From Perilla frutescens (Eukaryota > Streptophyta > Magnoliopsida > Lamiales > Lamiaceae), in the NCBI GenBank assembly GCA_026008535.1, contig BRKX01000006.1, positions 31,670,664 to 31,734,663 of the forward strand: DNA of 64,000 nt, read 5' to 3'. Position numbers and translations under genes: made by a program. The first letter of the stretch is position 1; each line of letters starts with the position of its first letter. The notes below the pieces were generated by a model, which was given only the letters and a program-made list of their open reading frames with translations, searched no databases and was not told where the DNA came from. This document shows positions 45,635 to 56,736 of the stretch, piece by piece.

Positions 45635-46851
45635 TGATGTGACCCGGGACTCAATGACCAACGAGACACAGAAGACGCGGAAGCTAGGAAAGAAACTACG
45701 TCGATTACGAAAGGGATCCTATACTCGATTCACTAGACGACTTGGACTCAACTAAAATACCTAGATAAATGACACACAAATAAACACAAATCCAAATAAC
45801 AAAGCCTGATTTGGACGAGCTTATGGACGATGATGGTGAAGGTATTTTGATGGTGAGAAGTAGGTTTAGAATGGCTAGAGTAGATAGGGTATGATAGAGT
45901 TGTAATGGACTTACGGATTGAACGAGACGAATACGAACTCGAACACGATGGTGGCTGTTCTTGAAACGGACGTTGATGGCTTGTGATTGAAGTCGAACGG
46001 CGGCAATGTAGATGAATTGTCGATGTGAATTACAACCCGAAAGTTGCCTTGAATCTCGAACGTACACAAGGCCAAATTCTTTAAGTTGCTCTTCGATAGC
46101 GAGTTTCCGACGATCCCTCGAACGTGGACGGTGAATTCCCTTTGTAAAACTTAGAGATGCTAAATCTAAGAGTATGAATTTAAAAGATCTAAACTCACAA
46201 AGATATAAACTGGGGTTGAGACAATATTGAAAGCAAAGCTTAAAATTATCAAATATGGTCTAAATATCAATGTAACAATGATCCCCTATTTACAGTAGAG
46301 GGAAGGACGAAAATTTAAGTAAAAATCCTAAAGGAATCAAAAATAAAAAGCTATCCTAATCTAACTAGGATTAAATCAAAAGATACCAAAAATAAGATAA
46401 CAAAAATCTAACTAGATAAGGATAAATCCCAATGGACTTGGGCTTGCAAATCCACGCCTATTGGACCTTCAAATAACACGACATGGGCTGAAATAATTGA
46501 GAATAATTTCGTGGCCCATGTGTGAATTAATTTCACCACCTTTGCATGAAAAACAGCAACTTGTCGGATTCCCATGCAAACGCGTAGAACTCTTCATGCA
46601 CACGTCCAAATGGCGTCGTTCTTCTTCTCACGTCTTCATGCTTCCTACTTCATCATTAATTGATAGCATGTTGACCAATCTCGGGCTGAATATTTGATCT
46701 TCATGGGCTGCCCAAAATATCTGAATACTTTCATGCACTTGTGTTCTTCAAATCTTGATCTCCAATCTTTAATCTTGAACAACATGATTATCTTTGAAGC
46801 TCTCAATGGTAGTCTTGGATTTGATTCTTTTATGCTTTTCGGGTTCGTATC
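45635..46851 (-). repeat. LTR-4 copy a (terminal 3' LTR)
   Basis: The LTR is 1217 bp, TGATACGAACCCG to GGGTCACATCA in sense. The TATA box is changed: the complement at 46287-46294 reads TATTTACA, where copies b and c have TATTTATA. Confidence 0.9.
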
Positions 46852-47967
46852 ATTCCCCTCCTCTTGAAAAGAATTCGTCCTCGAATTCAAATCTCCGGGA
46901 TCAAAGACGAACATGGAAGGAACATCAATATCTTTTTGGACAAGATCAATAACATGGGGCATATCTTTAGCAACCTGTAAAATAAAGATATCACAAGAAA
47001 ATGGTTCACAAATGATGTTAGAATTCGACTGCGTCTCGATGCTCGCTTGATCGAGCTCATCATGATCTTCAACCACTTCCAAGTTGATCTCACTCTCAGC
47101 CTCTTTTTCTTCTTCTCCAACGCTTTCACAAGTTGCAACTTCTATCAATTCTTCAAGAGAGGCTTCAACGGAAATGGTTACCTCTAGAATAGGATCTTCT
47201 TCTATGGTTACGATTTCAGATGGTAACTCATCGTGGATGTCCTCTTGAATGTTGTTGGCTTGGCTTGGCACATCCATGACTAGCTGAACTGGTGATGCAG
47301 GCCGTGTAGGTGGTACATAGGTACGTAGAAACTCCTCGAATGACTCAAGTTGGTAACTCGTGGTCGACTCTACTTGAACCTCTTCCTTTGACTGCATCTC
47401 TAGTTCCTCTAGCCATTTTTCTATCCGAATGGCGTAATCCACCATGTCCTCCAACTCATCGAAGCGGTACAATGCTACTCTTTCACGAATTGCCCTTCGT
47501 AGACCAGCTAGAAATCTATCCATGGTATCTTCTGGATATTCTTCTACATCAGCTTGTCTCATGGCTCCAATCATTTTGTTGTAGTAGTCATTTACACTTC
47601 GATCTCTTTGTCTAAGCTTGTATAGCTTTTCCTCCAACTCCCATTGGTAGTGGTCTGGAATGAAACGTTTTCGCAACAAATCTTTCAACTCACGCCATGT
47701 GTCGATTGGTGGAAGATGATCTCGATTGCATCGGTTCTGCTGTAATTCCCACCATGTTGCTGCGTAACCTTTAAACTCCAAGGAAACTAATTTCACCTTC
47801 TTTGGCTCCGGGAAGTCGTAGTACTCAAAAATCTTGCCAACTCTGCGTTCCCAATCTAGGTACGCTTCTGGATCGTATAGACCCTCAAACTCTGGGATGG
47901 TTATCTTGTTGCGTTGTAGACCATCGGCATCTCTAAATCGATTTGGGCGGGCTCGGATTGGATCCAT
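46645..47967 (-). CDS. Gag-like protein of N3, second body (440 aa)
   Basis: The frame is intact, starting MDPIRARPNRF. The gag core is at residues about 20-200 (IPEFEGLYDPEAYLDWE, YAATWWELQQNRC, FIPDHYQWELEEKLYKLRQ). An acidic spacer runs to about 355, then NSRTNSFQEEGND over the hairpin/PPT. The LTR-encoded tail from about 373 carries NPRLPLRASKI and IKDWRSRFEE. I see no CCHC knuckle, protease, RT or integrase. The upstream C-rich leader is in another frame here, which supports this start. Confidence 0.85.
   Translation of the reverse strand: MDPIRARPNRFRDADGLQRNKITIPEFEGLYDPEAYLDWERRVGKIFEYYDFPEPKKVKLVSLEFKGYAATWWELQQNRCNRDHLPPIDTWRELKDLLRKRFIPDHYQWELEEKLYKLRQRDRSVNDYYNKMIGAMRQADVEEYPEDTMDRFLAGLRRAIRERVALYRFDELEDMVDYAIRIEKWLEELEMQSKEEVQVESTTSYQLESFEEFLRTYVPPTRPASPVQLVMDVPSQANNIQEDIHDELPSEIVTIEEDPILEVTISVEASLEELIEVATCESVGEEEKEAESEINLEVVEDHDELDQASIETQSNSNIICEPFSCDIFILQVAKDMPHVIDLVQKDIDVPSMFVFDPGDLNSRTNSFQEEGNDTNPKSIKESNPRLPLRASKIIMLFKIKDWRSRFEEHKCMKVFRYFGQPMKIKYSARDWSTCYQLMMK
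46852..46888 (-). promoter_or_regulatory. PPT and pre-PPT hairpin, N3 second body
   Basis: In sense: GAATTCG-AGGA-CGAATTC, TTTTCA, AGAGGAGGGGAA, then LTR start TGATACG. The same arrangement lies at 49751-49787 for the first body. Confidence 0.8.
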
Positions 47968-48532
47968 CTAACTTGATGATGTGGGGCTGCTGTATAGATG
48001 GTGTAGGTAAACCGGCTGTTTTTGGTGTATGGTGTATGGTGTATGGGTGTAGGGTGCGTTTGGTGTACGGGTGTATGAACCGGGTGGTGTATGGATGGTG
48101 TATGGTGCACACAGTGGTGTAGGGAGTAATTTTCGATCCACTAGGGTGATATGGACGAAAATTAAAGCAAGAAAAAGAAAAAGAATAGATAGGGAAAGAT
48201 AAGGATGAAATAAGAATGTATAAGGAAAGAAAAGATATAGATAAGGTAGTATCTATTTGGATGTGTTTGACCAATGTGAACAAATCTAAAAATCCCTAAA
48301 TTTGTGGAAACAAATCTATCTAGACTAGGAAAGACACAAAATCAAAATAAACAAGAGAATAAATCTGAATTTTCGTTTTTTTTTTTTGAATTTCGGATTT
48401 TTTTTTTATCCGATTTTTTTTTTAATATTCAGATATTACAACTCGAAAGACTCAAAACAAAATAAACGGGACAAATAAACGAGTATGGAACCACGAACGA
48501 TATAAACCGACGTGGCTCTTGATACCAATTTA
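47968..48532 (-). other. Leader of N3, second body
   Basis: The PBS is at 48514-48527 (sense TGGTATCAAGAGCC). The A-rich tract on minus is at 48376-48424, with TCGGAT (48393-48398) / ATCCGA (48408-48413). C-rich ATACACC repeats run from about 47993 to 48117. Confidence 0.75.
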
Positions 48533-49750
48533 TGATGTGACCCGGGACTAAATGACCAACGAGACACAGAAGACGCGGAAGCTAGGAAAGAAACTACGTC
48601 GATTACGAAAGGGATCCTATACTCGATTCACTAGACGACTTGGACTCAACTAAAATACCTAGATAAATGACACACAAATAAACACAAATCCAAATAACAA
48701 AGCCTGATTTGGACGAGCTTATGGACGATGATGGTGAAGGTATTTTGATGGTGAGAAGTAGGTTTAGAATGGCTAGAGTAGATAGGGTATGATAGAGTTG
48801 TAATGGACTTACGGATTGAACGAGACGAATACGAACTCGAACACGATGGTGGCTGTTCTTGAAACGGACGTTGATGGCTTGTGATTGAAGTCGAACGGCG
48901 GCAATGTAGATGAATTGTCGATGTGAATTACAACCCGAAAGTTGCCTTGAATCTCGAACGTACACAAGGCCAAATTCTTTAAGTTGCTCTTCGATAGCGA
49001 GTTTCCGACGATCCCTCGAACGTGGACGGCGAATTCCCTTTGTAAAACTTAGAGATGCTAAATCTAAGAGTATGAATTTAAAAGATCTAAACTCACAAAG
49101 ATATAAACTGGGGTTGAGACAATATTGAAAGCAAAGCTTAAAATTATCAAATATGGTCTAAATATCAATGTAACAATGATCCCCTATTTATAGTAGAGGG
49201 ATGGACGAAAATTTAAGTAAAAATCCTAAAGGAATCAAAAATAAAAAGCTATCCTAATCTAACTAGGATTAAATCAAAAGATACCAAAAATAAGATAACA
49301 AAAATCTAACTAGATAAGGATAAATCCCAATGGACTTGGGCTTGCAAATCCACGCCTATTGGACCTTCAAATAACACGACATGGGCTGAAATAATCGAGA
49401 ATAATTTCGTGGCCCATGTGTGAATTAATTTCACCACCTTTGCATGAAAAACAGCAACTTGTCGGATTCCCATGCAAACGCGTAGAACTCTTCATGCACA
49501 CGTCCAAATGGCGTCGTTCTTCTTCTCACGTCTTCATGCTTCCTACTTCATCATTAATTGATAGCATGTTGACCAATCTCGGGCTGAATATTTGATCTTC
49601 ATGGGCTGCCCAAAATATCTGAATACTTTCATGCACTTGTGTTCTTCAAATCTTGATCTCCAATCTTTAATCTTGAACAACATGATTATCTTTGAAGCTC
49701 TCAATGGTAGTCTTGGATTTGATTCTTTTATGCTTTTCGGGTTCGTATCA
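48533..49750 (-). repeat. LTR-4 copy b (middle LTR)
   Basis: The LTR is 1218 bp with PPT on one side and PBS on the other, so it serves as 3' LTR of one body and 5' LTR of the next. The TATA box complement is at 49185-49192. Confidence 0.9.
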
Positions 49751-50865
49751 TTCCCCTCCTCTTGAAAAGAATTCGTCCTCGAATTCAAATCTCCGGGATC
49801 AAAGACGAACATGGAAGGAACATCAATATCTTTTTGGACAAGATCAATAACATGGGGCATATCTTTAGCAACCTGTAAAATAAAGATATCACAAGAAAAT
49901 GGTTCACAAATGATGTTAGAATTCGACTGCGTCTCGATGCTCGCTTGATCGAGCTCATCATGATCTTCAACCACTTCCAAGTTGATCTCACTCTCAGCCT
50001 CTTTTTCTTCTTCTCCAACGCTTTCACAAGTTGCAACTTCTATCAATTCTTCAAGAGAGGCTTCAACGGAAATGGTTACCTCTAGAATAGGATCTTCTTC
50101 TATGGTTACGATTTCAGATGGTAACTCATCGTGGATGTCCTCTTGAATGTTGTTGGCTTGGCTTGGCACATCCATGACTAGCTGAACTGGTGATGCAGGC
50201 CGTGTAGGTGGTACATAGGTACGTAGAAACTCCTCGAATGACTCAAGTTGGTAACTCGTGGTCGACTCTACTTGAACCTCTTCCTTTGACTGCATCTCTA
50301 GTTCCTCTAGCCATTTTTCTATCCGAATGGCGTAATCCACCATGTCCTCCAACTCATCGAAGCGGTACAATGCTACTCTTTCACGAATTGCCCTTCGTAG
50401 ACCAGCTAGAAATCTATCCATGGTATCTTCTGGATATTCTTCTACATCAGCTTGTCTCATGGCTCCAATCATTTTGTTGTAGTAGTCATTTACACTTCGA
50501 TCTCTTTGTCTAAGCTTGTATAGCTTTTCCTCCAACTCCCATTGGTAGTGGTCTGGAATGAAACGTTTTCGCAACAAATCTTTCAACTCACGCCATGTGT
50601 CGATTGGTGGAAGATGATCTCGATTGCATCGGTTCTGCTGTAATTCCCACCATGTTGCTGCGTAACCTTTAAACTCCAAGGAAACTAATTTCACCTTCTT
50701 TGGCTCCGGGAAGTCGTAGTACTCAAAAATCTTGCCAACTCTGCGTTCCCAATCTAGGTACGCTTCTGGATCATATAGACCCTCAAACTCTGGGATGGTT
50801 ATCTTGTTGCGTTGTAGACCATCGGCATCTCTAAATCGATTTGGGCGGGCTCGGATTGGATCCAT
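49543..50865 (-). CDS. Gag-like protein of N3, first body (440 aa)
   Basis: Its translation is the same as that of 46645-47967. The only base changes I noticed between the bodies are silent or outside the frame (for example GATCGTATAG against GATCATATAG). It lies just behind the 5'-most LTR, whose TATA box is intact, so it is the copy most likely to be transcribed. Confidence 0.85.
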   Translation of the reverse strand: MDPIRARPNRFRDADGLQRNKITIPEFEGLYDPEAYLDWERRVGKIFEYYDFPEPKKVKLVSLEFKGYAATWWELQQNRCNRDHLPPIDTWRELKDLLRKRFIPDHYQWELEEKLYKLRQRDRSVNDYYNKMIGAMRQADVEEYPEDTMDRFLAGLRRAIRERVALYRFDELEDMVDYAIRIEKWLEELEMQSKEEVQVESTTSYQLESFEEFLRTYVPPTRPASPVQLVMDVPSQANNIQEDIHDELPSEIVTIEEDPILEVTISVEASLEELIEVATCESVGEEEKEAESEINLEVVEDHDELDQASIETQSNSNIICEPFSCDIFILQVAKDMPHVIDLVQKDIDVPSMFVFDPGDLNSRTNSFQEEGNDTNPKSIKESNPRLPLRASKIIMLFKIKDWRSRFEEHKCMKVFRYFGQPMKIKYSARDWSTCYQLMMK

Positions 50866-51431
50866 CTAACTTGATGATGTGGGGCTGCTGTATAGATGGT
50901 GTAGGTAAACCGGCTGTTTTTGGTGTATGGTGTATGGTGTATGGGTGTAGGGTGCGTTTGGTGTACGGGTGTATGAACCGGGTGGTGTATGGATGGTGTA
51001 TGGTGCACACAGTGGTGTAGGGAGTAATTTTCGATCCACTAGGGTGATATGGACAAAAATTAAAGCAAGAAAAAGAAAAAGAATAGATAGGGAAAGATAA
51101 GGATGAAATAAGAATGTATAAGGAAAGAAAAGATATAGATAAGGTAGTATCTATTTGGATGTGTTTGACCAATGTGAACAAATCTAAAAATCCCTAAATT
51201 TGTGGAAACAAATCTATCTAGACTAGGAAAGACACAAAATCAAAATAAACAAGAGAATAAATCTGAATTTTCGTTTTTTTTTTTTTGAATTTCGGATTTT
51301 TTTTTTATCCGATTTTTTTTTTAATATTCAGATATTACAACTCGAAAGACTCAAAACAAAATAAACGGGACAAATAAACGAGTATGGAACCACGAACGAT
51401 ATAAACCGACGTGGCTCTTGATACCAATTTA
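50866..51431 (-). other. Leader of N3, first body
   Basis: The PBS is at 51413-51426. A-rich tract and hairpin are at about 51273-51322. C-rich repeats run from about 50891 to 51015. It is nearly identical to the other N3 leader. Confidence 0.75.
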
Positions 51432-52649
51432 TGATGTGACCCGGGACTAAATGACCAACGAGACACAGAAGACGCGGAAGCTAGGAAAGAAACTACGTCG
51501 ATTACGAAAGGGATCCTATACTCGATTCACTAGACGACTTGGACTCAACTAAAATACCTAGATAAATGACACACAAATAAACACAAATCCAAATAACAAA
51601 GCCTGATTTGGACGAGCTTATGGACGATGATGGTGAAGGTATTTTGATGGTGAGAAGTAGGTTTAGAATGGCTAGAGTAGATAGGGTATGATAGAGTTGT
51701 AATGGACTTACGGATTGAACGAGACGAATACGAACTCGAACACGATGGTGGCTGTTCTTGAAACGGACGTTGATGGCTTGTGATTGAAGTCGAACGGCGG
51801 CAATGTAGATGAATTGTCGATGTGAATTACAACCCGAAAGTTGCCTTGAATCTCGAACGTACACAAGGCCAAATTCTTTAAGTTGCTCTTCGATAGCGAG
51901 TTTCCGACGATCCCTCGAACGTGGACGGCGAATTCCCTTTGTAAAACTTAGAGATGCTAAATCTAAGAGTATGAATTTAAAAGATCTAAACTCACAAAGA
52001 TATAAACTGGGGTTGAGACAATATTGAAAGCAAAGCTTAAAATTATCAAATATGGTCTAAATATCAATGTAACAATGATCCCCTATTTATAGTAGAGGGA
52101 TGGACGAAAATTTAAGTAAAAATCCTAAAGGAATCAAAAATAAAAAGCTATCCTAATCTAACTAGGATTAAATCAAAAGATACCAAAAATAAGATAACAA
52201 AAATCTAACTAGATAAGGATAAATCCCAATGGACTTGGGCTTGCAAATCCACGCCTATTGGACCTTCAAATAACACGACATGGGCTGAAATAATCGAGAA
52301 TAATTTCGTGGCCCATGTGTGAATTAATTTCACCACCTTTGCATGAAAAACAGCAACTTGTCGGATTCCCATGCAAACGCGTAGAACTCTTCATGCACAC
52401 GTCCAAATGGCGTCGTTCTTCTTCTCACGTCTTCATGCTTCCTACTTCATCATTAATTGATAGCATGTTGACCAATCTCGGGCTGAATATTTGATCTTCA
52501 TGGGCTGCCCAAAATATCTGAATACTTTCATGCACTTGTGTTCTTCAAATCTTGATCTCCAATCTTTAATCTTGAACAACATGATTATCTTTGAAGCTCT
52601 CAATGGTAGTCTTGGATTTGATTCTTTTATGCTTTTCGGGTTCGTATCA
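51432..52649 (-). repeat. LTR-4 copy c (terminal 5' LTR)
   Basis: The LTR is 1218 bp, with TATA box complement TATTTATA at 52084-52091. It directly abuts the right CTTTT duplication. Confidence 0.9.
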
Positions 52650-52654
52650 CTTTT
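52650..52654. repeat. Target-site duplication of N3, right copy (CTTTT)
   Basis: It is identical to 45630-45634. The T4 leader resumes here. Confidence 0.88.
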
Positions 52655-52969
52655 CCTACCCTATTCATTCGACCACCACCTATACTCCAACCATACACAT
52701 TCGGCAGCCCCTCCTCCCATACACATACTCAACCCGTATCTCATTCATACACACTCCAAATTCATCCGTGTTCCGAACATAGTATTCCCGTCCTTTCCTC
52801 TACACAAGAACGCCGAATTACCTACTCCATCTACACGATTTTCACACACTGTGCACCCATATATTGAGTGATACACGAGTGGTAAAATCAAGAGTGAAAA
52901 CAGACGAGTGACGTGAGATTGTGAGGTCCTTCCTTGTTTTCTTTTACGTTTGTTCGTTTTGTAGGTTTC
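52650..52969 (+). other. Distal leader of T4
   Basis: The C-rich leader continues from 45634. It ends with ACACGAGTGGTAAAATCAAG, GAG|GT and a pyrimidine run to GTAG|GTTTC before the gag ATG. Confidence 0.7.
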
Positions 52970-55060
52970 ATGAAGAAAGGTACCCGTCCCGAGTCATCTT
53001 TGACTCCCCCAGCCGACACTCCACCTTTGGACCCATCCCGAGATCCGTCCAAAGCCCCCATGGAGTCTACTTCGGATCCACCCGCACAATGGGATCCTAA
53101 GTATCATTTTGAGGCACTCTCAAAACACTTCCAGAGACAGCATCAGGCCCTGTCTGACAAACTTGATGATTTAGTGCATGCCCTTGAACGCACTAAAACT
53201 ACTCCGACCATTACACAGCCTGTTCGTGGTCAAGCTCGACAGCACCAGTGACAAAATGAGCACGAGGAGGAGTATTTCGATGAGAATACAGCTGAAACTG
53301 CTCACGGACGCCGACAGAGGCGTGATGACTATGGTGAAGACCGCATGCTCAATAACATCAAGACGAGCATCCCGGAGTTTGAAGGCCTTCACGATCCCGA
53401 CATCTATCTTGATTGGGAACGTTAGGTAGAGAAGATTTTTGACTGCTACGACTTCACAGAAGTCAAAAAGGTGCAGTTAGCCTATTTGGAATTCAGAGGC
53501 TACGCAGCCACTTGGTGGGAGATGCAGCAAGAAAGAAGGCGCAGAAATCGCAATCCGCCACTTGATACATGGGAAGAAATGAAGGGATTGATGCGAGGAC
53601 GCTTCATTCTAGTCCATTATGAGAGAGAGCTCGAAAAGAAGCTCAACCGGATCAAGCAAGGCACCCGTTCAATTGAAGAGTATCACAAAGAGTTGGAGAC
53701 AGCCTTGAACCGAGTCGGGAAGGAGGAGACCTTAAATGCTACCATCATTAGGTACATTGAAGGCATGAATCCCGACATTGCTTGTGAAGTCGAGTTGAAG
53801 GACTTCACCAGTGTAGAAAGGATGGTGCAGTACGCATCGATTGTGGAGAAACAGTTGAGAGAAGGCCGATGCCGTTCTCATCACAATGCCAGTAGACCCT
53901 CCTGGAACAAAGGTACACATTCCACATCACCTTCTACACCTTCTTCTGATTCCACACGACCCCGAGGTCTGCCCGGACCACCTGAACGGCGTTTCGACCG
54001 TTCTACACCGCAGTCCAGTCGAAGACCCGAGTCTACACCGACGTCGACCCCAAGGCTCCCATTCCAACGGCCCAATCAGCCCAATACGACGCCGAATGCA
54101 GCCCCTAATGGAGCCCATGACATCCAATGTCATAAATGCCAAGGTTGGGGCCATTTTCAGAATCAGTGCCCGAACCGTCGTGTTTTGTTTCTCAATGAAC
54201 AAAACGGGCTTGAATCAGCCAGTGAAGACGAAGAGGAGCCCCAGGCCATCGCCCCTAGTGCCGTTGAAGTCCCTGAAATCGACGAGGAGGATGAAGAGGC
54301 CGAATTGCCTCATGTCAGTCTAGTATCCATTCGCAGTCTGAACATTAATCGAGAAGATGAAGAGCAATCACAGCGTGAGAACATATTCTACACACGTGTT
54401 GCAATCAAGGATCAAACGTGTGCAATGATCATAGACATTGGGAGTGTAATCAACGCAATCAGTCAATACGCCGTTGATGAACTCGCCCTCACCACTACAA
54501 AGCATCCAAAGCCATACAAGCTGCAATGGCTCACTGATTGTGGTTCAATCAGAGTAACAGGTCAGGTACGCGTTTCATTTACTAAAGGTCGTGAGCACTG
54601 TTCTTTGTGATGTTATTCCTATGGAGCCAGCCCACATTCTTTTAGGAAGACCGTGGCAATTCGACAGAAAAGCAGTTCACGATGGTTTGGCCAACACCTA
54701 TTCGATCACCATGGATGGTCGAACAACTGTGCTCAAGCCACTCGCTCCTAAAGCTGTTGCAGAGGATCAAGAAAGGATGCAAGAGAGATTTAAGCAAGAA
54801 CGGGGAAAGCAAGCCGCAGCCGCCGCCCGGATCGCCGCCGTGAACGGCCGAGACTCGGCCGAGACACAACAGCCGATCCCTTCTTCAAGTTCGGCCAATG
54901 CAGCCCCTTTAAAGGCATCTAATGATGCCTTAGTTCGTGGCAAATCATCCGGATCAGCCCCTAAAGTTGAACAAAATCGGTCTTTGTTCATCTCAGTTAA
55001 AGGCGTAGAGAAAGCACTAAAAGCAGGTTTACCTTTCGTTCTTTTGTCTTATAAGGACAG
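52970..55060 (+). pseudogene. T4 gag-protease half
   Basis: It starts MKKGTRPESS. TGA at 53249-53251 and TAG at 53423-53425 interrupt gag. The gag core (YAATWWEMQQERR) and CCHC knuckle (CHKCQGWGHFQNQC) follow in the same frame. The protease motif is IIDIGS, where active relatives have DSG, so the enzyme would be dead. A frameshift at about 54585 lies before TVLCDVIPMEPAH. The frame ends at SYKDS, where N1 inserted. It continues at 21402 on the minus strand. Confidence 0.9.
55056..55060. repeat. Target-site duplication of N1 (GACAG)
   Basis: It pairs with CTGTC at 21398-21402. If two more bases are counted, the shared sequence is 7 bp (CACTGTC). Confidence 0.8.
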
Positions 55061-55068
55061 TGAAAATA
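55061..55068 (-). other. Eight extra bases between LTR-2 and its duplication
   Basis: In sense the N1 3' LTR ends CGTATCA and is followed by TATTTTCA before CTGTC. The first six extra bases equal the start of the LTR-PBS spacer behind the N1 5' LTR (TATTTTGGCATC). Confidence 0.7.
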
Positions 55069-56141
55069 TGATACGACCCGGACAATTAATCTAGGACGAT
55101 AATAATAACGTAGCGGAAGACTTAGGAACGAAACACGTCAACTTAATGAAGGGCTTCAATCCGACTCGATAAACAAATGAAAATTACGATAAATCTACAC
55201 AACTAGAACACGTAGAAAACGACACGAACTATGTAACACAAAACCAACGTAAAGGAGGGCTGTAAAGGGATAAATGAGGGCTGGAATTTAAGGGTAGGAA
55301 TGTGTATAGGTTAGGTGAAGAAGGGCTCGAGTAGATAGGATATGATAGGGAATAAACGAACTTACGGATAAAGCGAACGAACGAGGAATACTCGAACTTT
55401 GTGGCTGATTTGAAGGTCGTCGATGATGGTGATGGACGTGTGGTGTTGATGAAGTGATTCACAACCCGATAGCCTCCTTGAATCTCGAACGTCTTCAAGG
55501 TTGAAATCTCCAAGTTGTTCCTCGATAGCGAATACCGGTTAATCCCTCAAGTGGATTAAGCAATACCCTTGAATAAGACTTGTAGTTGCTAGCTCCAAGA
55601 ATGAATATTTTCGTATGAAAAGTATTCAAAAGACAAATAGATTTGAGACACAAATTGAATGCAAAAGCAATTTAATTCAACAATGTCTAAAGTAACAATG
55701 AGACATGGTTCCCCTATTTATAAGTACTAAGGGGAACGAAATTAGCATCATAAAAGGCTTAAAAATTGATCCAAAAGGGATCTCTAACTATACTAGGAAG
55801 ATACCTAAACTAGAATTCTATTCAAGGTAGGAAATTGGCTTAAATACAATTCTAGTCAAACCTAACTAGATAATGGACGAAAATTAACAAATAATTAATT
55901 AAAAATCTGAACTAAACTATAGACTAACATAATTAAATAAATACTATAGTCTAAATAAAATTCAACCCCTAATTAAATCAACTAAGGGACGAAAATTCCA
56001 TGCAACGCAAATCTGCCATGCATGCACAATTTGATGAGTTCTATCTCCATGCATTGCTCTTCAAATCTTGATCTCCAATCTTTGATTATTAAAGGAGTAA
56101 CAATCTTGGGATCCTTTAATGGCAGCTTTGGAGTCTCATCA
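55069..56141 (-). repeat. LTR-2, 3' LTR of N1
   Basis: The LTR is 1073 bp; 24 bp shorter than the 5' LTR because of a small deletion right after TGATGAGAC. Confidence 0.88.
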
Positions 56142-56180
56142 TTTCCCTCCTCTTGAAAAGAATTCGTCCTCGAATTCGAA
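56142..56180 (-). promoter_or_regulatory. PPT and pre-PPT hairpin of N1
   Basis: In sense: GAATTCG-AGGA-CGAATTC, TTTTCAAGAGGAGGGAAA, then LTR start TGATGAGAC. The last part of the purine tract reads GGGAAA instead of GGGGAA. Confidence 0.75.
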
Positions 56181-56731
56181 TGGCATGGATCGAAAACGAA
56201 CATGAACTGATCATCAATCTCTTTTAGCTCAATCATCAACTTCGTGGGGTGCATGGACATAGGAACCACGAATAAGTCTGGTGGAACATCAATAACACGT
56301 GGCACATCTTTGGCAACCTGTAAGATTAAAACATTAAAAGTACAAGGTTGACAAAAAATGTTAGAAATCAATGGATCCGCCATGTGTCTTTGCAAAGGCT
56401 CCACTTGTGCGACATCCATTTCCAAAATGATGTCATCCTCCGTTTGTGAATATGGTTGTAACTCCATCATCTTTTCATCTTCTTCAACTGCAGTAATGAT
56501 CTCCATTTCTTCTTCTTCTTCTTCTTCACTCAAAGATTGATTCGACTCTTCTAGATCAAGTTCTTCAACAGATGCATCAACTGAAATTGTTACCTCAAAA
56601 GTAGAATCTTCTTTGATGGCAACGATCTCAGATGGTAACTCAACGTGGATCTCCTCTTGAAGGTTGCTGGCTTGGCTTGGCACATCCATGACCGGCTGAA
56701 CTGGTGATGCAGGCTGTGTAGGTGGTACATA

Positions 56732-56736
56732 GGTAC
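56732..56736. repeat. Target-site duplication of T5 (GGTAC, = GTACC)
   Basis: It is the partner of 24054-24058, in inverted orientation. Confidence 0.9.

Larger units (their letters stand above)
45635..52649 (-). mobile_element. N3: three-LTR, two-body gag-only array
   Basis: In sense the order is LTR (51432-52649), body (49751-51431), LTR (48533-49750), body (46852-48532), LTR (45635-46851). The whole 7015 bp is flanked by one CTTTT duplication. Bodies are 1681 bp each and the unit repeats every about 2898 bp. Copies differ by only a few bases. This is one insertion that became a tandem, probably through unequal exchange between LTRs of sister elements. No pol is present. Confidence 0.92.
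43838..55060 (+). mobile_element. Element T4, 5' half, carrying N3
   Basis: It comprises the 5' LTR, leader (interrupted by N3 at 45635-52649) and gag-protease up to the N1 insertion at 55060. The pol half is at 18871-21402 on the minus strand. It inserted into the movement-protein fragment. Confidence 0.88.
55061..56736 (-). mobile_element. Gag-only element N1, 3' part
   Basis: It comprises the second half of gag, PPT and 3' LTR of N1, continuing 21403-24058 after the inversion is undone. Confidence 0.88.
55982..56736 (-). pseudogene. N1 gag, 3' half and LTR-encoded tail
   Basis: From YVPPTQPASPVQP the frame is open through the acidic spacer (runs of Glu), FCQPCTFNVLILQVAKDVPRV and NSRTNSFQEEGNDE into the LTR tail with IKDWRSRFEEQC, stopping at 55982. 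The upstream half at 23378-24058 contains one TAG. Confidence 0.85.
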
